A stretch of 46,412 nt of DNA from Oscillospiraceae bacterium (GTDB taxonomy: Bacteria > Bacillota_A > Clostridia > Oscillospirales > Oscillospiraceae): the NCBI GenBank assembly GCA_017537045.1, contig JAFYLN010000043.1, positions 1 to 46,412 on the forward strand, given 5' to 3'. Below are positions 41,026-46,412 of this stretch, piece by piece. The notes beneath the pieces were generated by a model that was not told where the DNA came from, ran no database searches, and was given only the letters and a program-made list of their open reading frames with translations. Every line of letters begins with the position of its first letter. Position 1 is the stretch's first letter. The position numbers were made by a program, and so were the translations under genes.

Positions 41026-41751
41026 TCAAATAATGGTGTCTCTGCCTTGATTTTTTGCATGATCATAAAAAAATTTCAAAAAAATAACCATACCAACATG
41101 GTATGGTCTAAGTTTATCACTTTCCGGGGCCATGGCAGCGCCCATATTGTTGGCATCCTTAATTCCGAGATCTGTTACGGTGCCGATGGTACAGCATTCG
41201 ATACGCGGCCCCGTGCCGGATGAGCAAACCAGCGCAGCTCCGGCACCTGTGACAGTCCATTGAGCCGTAGGTGTGCGCTGACCGCCGTAGCCCAGTGGAA
41301 AACGGTACTGCCGCTCCGAGGAAGCGAAGTGCGACGATGTCATGGCAGCTACTTTATCAGCAAAGCCACCGCCGACAACCATGGATGCAATCAGCAAACT
41401 CTCTGCCATGGTAGAGCAGGCACCGTACAGCCCCAGATGCGGAATTCCTGTATTGCGTAAGCTGAAAGAAGATCCGATGCACTGGTTCAGAAGGTCACCG
41501 GATAACACCAGTTCCAATTCTTTTTTCTTCATGCCGGCTTTTTCCGCCAGCTTTTCCAGCGCCATCTGCTGCATACGCTTTTCGGCCTGCTCCCATGTTT
41601 TCTGTCCGAAATAGGTGTCCTGCGATGTGACATCAAAAGTATGCGCCAGCGGCCCTTCGGATTCCTTTTTGCCTGCGATGCTTGCCCAGTGCTGGATCAC
41701 AGGCATCTGCGGTAGCACAAAGCTTTGTTTCCCCCGTTTGTTGATTGCCAA
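41026..41751 (-). CDS. spoVAD: spoVAD, 5' fragment (codes residues 1-209, then a 33-residue foreign tail)
   Basis: The frame reads GKQSFVLPQMPVIQHWASIAG, GPLAHTFD, SGDLLNQCIGSSF, YGACSTMAESLLI, TSSHFASSERQYRFPLGYGGQ and DANNMGAAMAP, the first two-thirds of SpoVAD. At 41124 it runs into the element and ends after a foreign tail (ESDKLRPYHVG...) at 41026. I choose the TTG at 41751: it follows AGAAGGTG, makes a 339-residue protein with the 3' piece, and lies just downstream of a sigma-G-like promoter, whereas the ATG at 41778 overlaps the promoter's -10. The truncated product lacks the C-terminal third including HAGGSGCGCSA, so it is not expected to be functional until the element leaves. Confidence 0.92.
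   Translation of the reverse strand: MAINKRGKQSFVLPQMPVIQHWASIAGKKESEGPLAHTFDVTSQDTYFGQKTWEQAEKRMQQMALEKLAEKAGMKKKELELVLSGDLLNQCIGSSFSLRNTGIPHLGLYGACSTMAESLLIASMVVGGGFADKVAAMTSSHFASSERQYRFPLGYGGQRTPTAQWTVTGAGAALVCSSGTGPRIECCTIGTVTDLGIKDANNMGAAMAPESDKLRPYHVGMVIFLKFFYDHAKNQGRDTII
41102..41130. other. Right attachment junction (attR-like)
   Basis: Core CCGGGGC (41124-41130) is in the spoVAD codons. The arm TATGGTCTA (41102-41110) inside the element is the inverted partner of 17004-17012. Partly overlapping it, CCATACC-AACAT-GGTATGG (41088-41106) forms a further inverted repeat upstream of the recombinase operon and may be an operator. Confidence 0.85.
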
Positions 41752-41777
41752 AATAACACCTTCTTTTGCATTTTTCA

Positions 41778-41806
41778 TAGTATGTGTCAAAAATGCAGTA
41801 TTATGT
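41778..41806 (-). promoter_or_regulatory. Sigma-G-like (forespore) promoter of spoVAD
   Basis: Minus strand: ACATA (41806-41802), 17-base spacer, CATACTA (41784-41778). The -10 is a perfect match to the sigma-G type CATACTA and the -35 matches GHATR at four of five positions. It lies 27 bases upstream of the TTG start. Confidence 0.6.
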
Positions 41807-41812
41807 TGGGAC

Positions 41813-41840
41813 TTGTAAATTTTGAAGAATCGACTATAAT
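41813..41840 (+). promoter_or_regulatory. Promoter of the GNAT gene
   Basis: -35 TTGTAA (41813-41818), 16-base spacer, perfect -10 TATAAT (41835-41840), 23 bases before the ATG at 41864. Divergent from the spoVAD promoter. Confidence 0.7.
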
Positions 41841-41863
41841 GGTGCAAAAGGGGAGAGGATGCT

Positions 41864-42349
41864 ATGCAAAATTATGATATCCGGCTGGCTGAACCGGCGG
41901 ACTTATATGAAATTGAGAAGATTTATGCCACAGCGCGGCAATTTATGATTGATAACGGCAACCCGACCCAGTGGAAAAACGGGTATCCATGGCGTGATAT
42001 GCTGGCGGAAGATATCTGCCTTGGGAAGCTTTATGTTGTACTGAAAGAAGCTGAAATATGTGGGGCATTCGTCTTTTTGATCGGGGAGGATCCCACCTAT
42101 GTCTGCATTGAAGCCGGCGCGTGGCTATCCGATGCACCCTACGGAACGATTCACCGCATTGCTTCCCGCAGCAACGGAGTGTTTGCAGCAGCGCTGGAAT
42201 TTTGCCGCAGCAAATGCAGTCATATCCGCGTTGATACCCATGCGGACAACAAACCCATGCAGCATCTGGCAGAAAAGTATGGATTCAGCCGCAGGGGCAT
42301 TATTTACGTAGAAGACGGCACACCGCGCATTGCCTATGAACTGCTGTAA
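41864..42349 (+). CDS. GNAT-family N-acetyltransferase
   Basis: A 161-residue GNAT protein: N-terminal IRLAEPADLYEIEKIYATAR, the acceptor strands EICGAFVFLIGEDPTY, and the acetyl-CoA-binding end HIRVDTHADNKPMQHLAEKYGFSRRGIIYVED. The usual loop Q/RxxGxG/A is weak (IASRSNGVFAAAL). It transfers an acetyl group to an amine of an unknown small molecule or protein. RBS GGGGAGAGGATGCT. It is a single gene, divergent from spoVAD. The intact spoVA operons I know of have spoVAC just upstream of spoVAD; here this gene lies there instead. Confidence 0.85.
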   Translation: MQNYDIRLAEPADLYEIEKIYATARQFMIDNGNPTQWKNGYPWRDMLAEDICLGKLYVVLKEAEICGAFVFLIGEDPTYVCIEAGAWLSDAPYGTIHRIASRSNGVFAAALEFCRSKCSHIRVDTHADNKPMQHLAEKYGFSRRGIIYVEDGTPRIAYELL

Positions 42350-42544
42350 AAGAGCGTTATAATGAAGGGGTGGCCAATGGCCGCCCGAAGTATTCATGAT
42401 TTTTGCATGTAAAAACAGATGGATTGTTTCATTTATCTAGAACAATGCGAACATATATGAAGAAAAATAGCGGGCGGCGGGTCGCTGCCCCTACGAGTTC
42501 TATCGGAGACTCATACAAATGATAGACTTTTTGACAGACTGAAA
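42350..42544. repeat. Intergenic region with two GC-rich imperfect palindromes
   Basis: No gene. GGGGTGGCCAATGGCCGCCC at about 42368 and GCGGGCGGCGGGTCGCTGCC at about 42470, followed by CCCTACG, stand out in AT-rich sequence. They look like dispersed palindromic intergenic repeats of the kind seen in clostridial genomes; only a genome-wide search could confirm this. Confidence 0.35.
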
Positions 42545-42571
42545 GAGCCTGTACCAGTTTGGTACAGGCTC
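42545..42571 (-). terminator. Terminator of the NlpC/P60 gene
   Basis: An 11-bp perfect stem GAGCCTGTACC / GGTACAGGCTC with a 5-base loop, followed on the minus strand by TTTC. Confidence 0.85.
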
Positions 42572-42584
42572 CTGTATATTTGTG

Positions 42585-44186
42585 TTAGCCGGTATAGCGT
42601 GCAGCACCGTAGTAGTGCGACACATAGTAGTCCGAGTAGAGGTCTGCATAGGAAACGACCTTGCCGGAGCTGGGGGCGTGAATGAACTGTCCGCCGCCGA
42701 CGTAGATACCGACGTGAGAGAGGCCAGCCTTATATGTATTCTGGAAGAACACCAGATCGCCGGGCTGCAGATTTTCCTTGGATACGGGCTTGCCTTCGGC
42801 GTACATAGCAGTCTGCGTGCGGCTGACATTGATGCCGTTGCAGCGAAGGACATAATATACGAAACCGGAGCAGTCGAAACCGCTGGGGTCAGTGCCGCCC
42901 CATTTGTAGGGAACGCCAAGATGCTGCTTTGCAGTTTCAACGATCTTTGCACCAGTGGAACTGCCGGTGGAGGAAGAACTGCTGCTGGAAGAGGAACTGC
43001 CGGAAGAAGTACCGGAACCGGTCAATGCACCGGTGGTGACTTCAGTACCGGTGGACTTACCGCCGCGGAAGAACTTGGGGGACTTGGAGGAAGACTTGTT
43101 CTCATAAGGAACTTCAGTCAGCTCCAGATAGTCACTGCGCAGATAACCGATGGTGTCTTCAAAAATGACCTTGTACCAGCCGTCCTTCAGACCGATGATA
43201 TAAACCTTTTCACCGCGCTTTGCCTTGGCCAGTTCAGCATAGGAGGTGCCTGCACCGGAGCGGATCTTTACCGCACTGGCAGTGACCTTACCATAGCCGA
43301 GTTCGGCGTTTTCGGCGGTAGAAACGCTCAGATAATCGCTGTGCATGTAGCCTTCCTGCAGATCATAAATGACCTTATACCATTCGCCGTGCTTACTGAC
43401 GACGACCACGACTTCATTCTTGGATGCTGTATCCAGCGTCTTGGCGTTGGTGTCAGCGCTGCTGCGCAGGCGCAGGCCGGAACCGGTCACAAAACCGATG
43501 CCGTACATAATGCCGTTAGAAGCACTGCTGGAAGAAGCGCTGCTGCTGGAACTGGAAGAAGAGGAATTGCTGGAAGAATTGCTGGAAGAATTTCCGGTAG
43601 AACCGTTCAGAGCGCTGGCGCTGACTTCGGTGCCGGTGGATTTACCACCGCGGAAGAACTTTGGGGTGTTCTTGGAAGCCTTGTTTTCATAGGGAACCTC
43701 TGTCAGGTCGAGGAAATCACTGCGGATATAGCAGACTTTGCTGCCGAAGATAACTTTGTACCAGCCATTATCAATACCGACTATGTAAGCCTTGTCACCC
43801 TTATCACCCTGCGCGACCTTGGAGTAAGAGGTGCCGGCGCCTTTACGGAGATTAACATTGTTGCCGTTGATTTTGCCGTAGCCAAGCTCAGCATTTGCAG
43901 TCGTGGAAACATTCAGATAATCGCTGTGAATGTAGCCTTCTTTCAGGTCATATACGACCTTGAACCAGTCGCCGCTCTTGCCAATGACGGCTACGACTTC
44001 GTCTTCATTGGTGGTGTCAACGATCTTGGAATCGGTGCTGGCTTCACTGCGCAGACGCACCTTGGAGCCGGTAATAAAACCGATGCCATACATCACATCG
44101 CCAGCGGCGAAAGCATTCATGGGAATGGCGCTGATAAGCAGCACCATTGCCAGAATGAGGCTGACAATTCTGTTTCTAATTTTCAT
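42585..44186 (-). CDS. Secreted peptidoglycan hydrolase: four SH3b domains plus NlpC/P60
   Basis: A 533-residue protein with a signal peptide (cleavage near AFA). Two long modules of about 150 residues (about 30-180 and 225-380) each contain two SH3b domains and end with PYENKxSxxPKFFRGGKSTGTEV. They are separated by Ser-rich linkers and followed by an NlpC/P60 domain (about 410-533). Its catalytic Cys is in GFDCSGFVYY (about 437), with His in LSHVGIYVGG and FIHAPSSGKV. Such enzymes cut the D-Glu-to-diamino-acid bond of wall peptides. The module duplication is also visible in DNA. RBS GGAGGGTAACGT. It probably shares a transcript with the 44218 gene (31-base gap), from the promoter at 44540. 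Confidence 0.93.
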   Translation of the reverse strand: MKIRNRIVSLILAMVLLISAIPMNAFAAGDVMYGIGFITGSKVRLRSEASTDSKIVDTTNEDEVVAVIGKSGDWFKVVYDLKEGYIHSDYLNVSTTANAELGYGKINGNNVNLRKGAGTSYSKVAQGDKGDKAYIVGIDNGWYKVIFGSKVCYIRSDFLDLTEVPYENKASKNTPKFFRGGKSTGTEVSASALNGSTGNSSSNSSSNSSSSSSSSSASSSSASNGIMYGIGFVTGSGLRLRSSADTNAKTLDTASKNEVVVVVSKHGEWYKVIYDLQEGYMHSDYLSVSTAENAELGYGKVTASAVKIRSGAGTSYAELAKAKRGEKVYIIGLKDGWYKVIFEDTIGYLRSDYLELTEVPYENKSSSKSPKFFRGGKSTGTEVTTGALTGSGTSSGSSSSSSSSSSTGSSTGAKIVETAKQHLGVPYKWGGTDPSGFDCSGFVYYVLRCNGINVSRTQTAMYAEGKPVSKENLQPGDLVFFQNTYKAGLSHVGIYVGGGQFIHAPSSGKVVSYADLYSDYYVSHYYGAARYTG

Positions 44187-44217
44187 ACGTTACCCTCCGT
44201 CTTACGGAACTAAAAAT

Positions 44218-44508
44218 TTATTTACCTGCCAGAGCTCTTTCCAGCCATACGCAGCCAAAATCCAAAGCTGTGTACAGACCATCTTTTTCGCTCTTCTTCA
44301 CGATCCGATCCCGGCTTCTGGCGTTGGGATCGGTGAGCTGCAGCTGAACAGACACGCGGGATGCAACTTCCTGACCGTTGACCTGCTTGGTCTCGAGGAT
44401 CTGGAGCATCACGATGTGGGAGTCAGCCATGGAACCATAATAAATGAGGTTGTCCTTACGCATCAGGGGACGACCTTTATACATCAAAACTGCATTTTCT
44501 TCAGCCAT
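44218..44508 (-). CDS. Conserved small protein of unknown function
   Basis: A 96-residue soluble protein (ENAVLMYKGRPLMRKDNLIYYGSMADSHIVMLQIL..., ...DPNARSRDRIVKKSEKDGLYTALDFGCVWLERAL). The KGRPL and MADSHIVMLQI parts suggest a conserved clostridial family; I recall no function. The start at 44508 follows GGAGG eight bases before the ATG; the frame extends to 44568 but without an RBS. It lies 31 bases upstream of the NlpC/P60 gene in the same operon. Confidence 0.7.
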   Translation of the reverse strand: MAEENAVLMYKGRPLMRKDNLIYYGSMADSHIVMLQILETKQVNGQEVASRVSVQLQLTDPNARSRDRIVKKSEKDGLYTALDFGCVWLERALAGK

Positions 44509-44539
44509 GGGGGAAACCTCCAAGAGAAATTGTAATGAA

Positions 44540-44568
44540 ATTGTAACACATTGTAACGAAAAAGTCAA
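44540..44568 (-). promoter_or_regulatory. Promoter of the 44508-42585 operon
   Basis: Minus strand: -35 TTGACT (44568-44563), 17-base spacer, -10 TACAAT (44545-44540), about 32 bases before the ATG at 44508. Confidence 0.8.
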
Positions 44569-44691
44569 TACACAATTCGAGCCGAATCCCGCAATAGCAA
44601 GGGTTTTCGGGTTACAAAATCATCCGGAAATGGAAATAAGAGGTGGATTTTGTAAGACGGAGGGGAGTATGAAATTGTCAAAGAACATAAC

Positions 44692-44721
44692 AAGAGGCTT
44701 TTGCCGTGGCAAAAGCCTCTT
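44692..44721. terminator. Hairpin downstream of ireB
   Basis: A perfect 14-bp stem AAGAGGCTTTTGCC / GGCAAAAGCCTCTT with a 2-base spacer, nine bases past the ireB stop. The T-run after it is weak. Confidence 0.7.
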
Positions 44722-44729
44722 GGCTGGGA

Positions 44730-44981
44730 TTACTCCTTGATGGACAAATAGTCGCGTACCAGCTGCTGCATCAGCTCATCCCGATCCAGCTTACAAATCA
44801 TGCTGCGGGCATTATTGTAATTGGTAATATAGGTGGGATCTTCTGTGAGCAGGTAGCCGACGATCTGATTGATGGGATTATAGCCTTTTTCATTCAGAGC
44901 ATCGAACACACCACGCAGAATTCGGCGCATGTTCTCTTTGTCATCGCTGGGGACTGTGAACTTGATGGTACTTTCTGTCAT
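44730..44981 (-). CDS. ireB: IreB family regulatory phosphoprotein (UPF0297/YrzL)
   Basis: An 83-residue protein that matches the UPF0297/IreB family over its whole length: TIKFTVPSDDKENMRRILRGVFDALNEKGYNPINQIVGYLLTEDPTYITNYNNARSMICKLDRDELMQQLVRDYL. In Enterococcus, IreB is a small dimeric substrate of the Ser/Thr kinase IreK and limits cephalosporin resistance; the phosphorylated Thr residues lie at the N-terminus (here TESTIKF). In most Firmicutes it is beside alaS and ruvX, but here it stands alone between pheT and the wall-hydrolase operon. RBS AAGGAGGTCGATCCC. An unusual PASTA-less kinase exists at 2935-6027 in this window. Confidence 0.9.
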   Translation of the reverse strand: MTESTIKFTVPSDDKENMRRILRGVFDALNEKGYNPINQIVGYLLTEDPTYITNYNNARSMICKLDRDELMQQLVRDYLSIKE

Positions 44982-45015
44982 GGGATCGACCTCCTTAAAT
45001 CTCTTTAATAGGATT

Positions 45016-45044
45016 ATTATATCCCAAATTTCCCCTAGTGTAAA
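45016..45044 (-). promoter_or_regulatory. Promoter of ireB
   Basis: Minus strand: -35 TTTACA (45044-45039), 17-base spacer, perfect -10 TATAAT (45021-45016), about 35 bases before the ireB ATG at 44981. Confidence 0.8.
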
Positions 45045-45079
45045 GAGCGGAAAAAGTAAATTTTTCCTTAAGATTCGAC

Positions 45080-46412
45080 TTAGCGCAGATCGATGTTCAG
45101 CTTATCTTTCAGGGCGCGCAGCACCTTGGTGATGACACCTTCGGAATCGGTGTCAGTCAGGGTGCGGTCATCGGCGCGCAGCTCCAGAGAGAAGGCAACG
45201 CTCTTTTTGCCCTCAGCAATACCGGTACCGCGGTAAATGTCGAACAGGCGGATGCTGCGCAGAAGCTTGCCGGCAGCAGCAGTCATAACAGCCTCAACCT
45301 CAGCAACAGTCAGTGCTTCGTCGCAGACCACAGCCAGGTCGCGCCAGACGCTGGGATATTTGGGCAGGGGGGTATAGGTGGGTTCGGGCAGCTGCATATC
45401 AAAAAGCTGGTTAAAGTTAATCTCAGCGCAGTAGACCTCGGCATCAATACCGTAGTTCTTGCAGACAAGAGGATGCACCTGACCCATAAAGCCCACATCG
45501 GTGCCATCAATGGTCACCTTTGCGCAGCGGCCGGGATGATAGGAGGGATTGTCCTTGACGGCGGTATAGCTTGCCTTCTTAATGCGCAGACCCTTCAAAA
45601 TGGCCTCCAGCTCACCCTTCAGAGTGAAGAAGGTCTCACCGGCACCATAGGTGCCCAGAACCAGCATCTTGGGCTCTTCGGGCAATGCCTGACCCTCAAC
45701 GGGTAGGTAGATTTTTGCCATTTCGTAGAGCTTGGCTGCCTTGTTATGGTAGGCGTTGTTGCGGCTTAGGATCTCCAGCATGGAGGGCAGGGCGATGGTG
45801 CGCATGATGGAGGTATCTTCACCCAGAGGATTCTGGATGCGCAGGGTATTGCGCAGCTTGGAATCTGCAGGGATGCGGATCTGATCGAAAATGGTGGGAG
45901 AAACGAAGGAATAGGTGATGATCTCGCTGTAGCCCAGACTGCGGCACAGGGTACCGGCCTTGGCTTCCAGCTTCATGAAGTCGGAGTAGCCGCCCTGGGT
46001 GGAGGTCTTAAATGCGGTGGTGGGAATTTCGTTATAGCCGTAGCTTCTGCCCACTTCCTCGGCAATGTCAGCCATCAGGTTCAGGTCGGGGCGGAAGGAG
46101 GGTACCAGAATGGTATCACCCTCAACCGGGACTTCCAGCAGACGCAGGTATTCCACCATCTGCTCCTTGGAGATATTGGTACCCAGCAGACGGTTGATCT
46201 TCTCGGGTTCCAGAGGGAGCGTCTTGGGCTGGGGAACATAATTGATGATATCAATGATGCCGTCCAGCACATCACCGGCCTCCAGCATTTCCACCAGTTC
46301 ACAGGCGCGCTGCACAGCGGGAACAGTCATCATGGGATCCAGATTCTTCTCGAACTTGCCGGAAGCCTCGGTACGCATACCCAGAGCCAGCGCGGTCTGG
46401 CGGATGGAGGTA
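45080..46412 (-). CDS. pheT: Phenylalanyl-tRNA synthetase beta subunit, C-terminal part (runs off window)
   Basis: The frame is open to the window edge, so the N-terminus is outside. About 444 residues are visible. They begin SIRQTALALGMRTEASGKFEKNLDP, typical of PheT, with the B5-type domain LGTNISKEQMVEYLRLLEVPVEGD, the catalytic-like core (NPLGEDTSIMRTIALPSMLEILSRN) and the C-terminal ferredoxin-fold anticodon-binding domain (YPSVWRDLAVVCDE, LRSIRLFDIYRGTGIAEGKKSVAF). PheT is the large subunit of the alpha2-beta2 enzyme that attaches Phe to tRNA(Phe) and edits mischarged Tyr. pheS is expected upstream, outside the window. It stops 35 bases short of the ireB promoter with no strong terminator seen. 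Confidence 0.95.
   Translation of the reverse strand, partial: TSIRQTALALGMRTEASGKFEKNLDPMMTVPAVQRACELVEMLEAGDVLDGIIDIINYVPQPKTLPLEPEKINRLLGTNISKEQMVEYLRLLEVPVEGDTILVPSFRPDLNLMADIAEEVGRSYGYNEIPTTAFKTSTQGGYSDFMKLEAKAGTLCRSLGYSEIITYSFVSPTIFDQIRIPADSKLRNTLRIQNPLGEDTSIMRTIALPSMLEILSRNNAYHNKAAKLYEMAKIYLPVEGQALPEEPKMLVLGTYGAGETFFTLKGELEAILKGLRIKKASYTAVKDNPSYHPGRCAKVTIDGTDVGFMGQVHPLVCKNYGIDAEVYCAEINFNQLFDMQLPEPTYTPLPKYPSVWRDLAVVCDEALTVAEVEAVMTAAAGKLLRSIRLFDIYRGTGIAEGKKSVAFSLELRADDRTLTDTDSEGVITKVLRALKDKLNIDLR

Larger units (their letters stand above)
16985..41130. mobile_element. 24.1-kb serine-recombinase element inserted in spoVAD
   Basis: Direct repeats CCGGGGC bound the element (16985-16991 and 41124-41130); the unit from repeat to repeat is 24,139 bp. 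Evidence for insertion: the two flanks are the two halves of one gene in the same orientation and frame, a complete large serine recombinase lies at the right end, and the joined inner ends form a symmetric attP-like site. Cargo: Spo0A-C-like regulators, a cytidylyltransferase with an ABC importer, an invertible promoter with tyrosine recombinase, and a surface-glycan operon. I see no conjugation, replication or phage structural genes, so it is not a prophage or self-transmissible ICE; it may be mobilised by others. It resembles the intervening elements of sigK, spoVFB, gerE and spsM in other spore formers. Confidence 0.92.

Noticed and set aside
16985..41130. Island as prophage or conjugative element
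   Set aside because: I saw no capsid, tail, portal, terminase, lysis, relaxase, coupling or type IV secretion genes.
42582..44213. 543-codon plus-strand frame opposite the NlpC/P60 gene
   Set aside because: The minus-strand product has a signal peptide, SH3b and NlpC domains, RBS and terminator. The plus frame only mirrors the repeats.

Overview
This window looks like chromosome from a gut-type, spore-forming Firmicute of class Clostridia, probably the Oscillospiraceae/Ruminococcaceae group. The reasons are spoIIR and spoVA genes, addAB, ireB, an NlpC/P60 secreted hydrolase with SH3b repeats, GGAGG ribosome binding sites, and DUF378/DUF4367-type proteins. The genus is inferred, not proven. 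I see no rRNA, tRNA or CRISPR array.

The left chromosomal part (1-16991) holds the end of an FtsX-type permease, an HD hydrolase, an amidohydrolase, a large transmembrane Ser/Thr kinase divergent from a zinc-ribbon/SH3 membrane protein, DUF378, ispE, spoIIR, addB-addA, and then on the minus strand a 34-residue Asn/Gln/Arg peptide, spoVAE and the 3' part of spoVAD. The right chromosomal part (41131-46412) holds the 5' part of spoVAD, a GNAT acetyltransferase, an SH3b-NlpC/P60 protein with a small partner gene, ireB and the C-terminal part of pheT.

The main discovery is that the two spoVAD pieces are one gene split by a 24,139-bp insertion. Both junctions carry the 7-bp core CCGGGGC (16985-16991 and 41124-41130). 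Joining there restores an in-frame protein of 339 residues with the expected join MGAAMAP/AAFDTIQAH. A complete large serine recombinase and a small companion gene sit at the right end. Joining the two inner ends gives an attP-like site with a 9-bp inverted repeat exactly symmetric about a GG dinucleotide in the core. The layout resembles the intervening elements known in sigK, spoVFB, gerE and spsM. Those genes are expressed in the mother cell, whereas spoVA genes are normally expressed in the forespore, so the element's inheritance through sporulation is an open question.

The element's cargo falls into three blocks. (i) 17336-19473: two stand-alone proteins resembling the DNA-binding domain of Spo0A, one with a tandem Spo0A-box-like site upstream, plus a DUF4367-like membrane protein and a secreted protein. 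(ii) 19939-24246: a LicC-type cytidylyltransferase fused to a winged helix-turn-helix, with a three-gene ABC importer. (iii) 24311-38787: an AlgI/AlgX-like O-acylation pair on the minus strand, a tyrosine recombinase, and an 11-gene plus-strand surface-glycan operon (initiating sugar transferase, aldo/keto reductase, split transketolase, three LicD proteins, polymerase, epimerase, flippase, TarI-like cytidylyltransferase). Between the O-acylation genes and the tyrosine recombinase lies a 179-bp segment bounded by 27-bp inverted repeats and carrying a promoter that currently points at the O-acylation genes. This is a likely phase-variation switch.

Together the element looks like a mobile glycan-modification island that joins a sporulation-gene interruption, Spo0A-like regulation and a DNA inversion switch. 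Functions are read from motifs and remembered families only; no database search was run.
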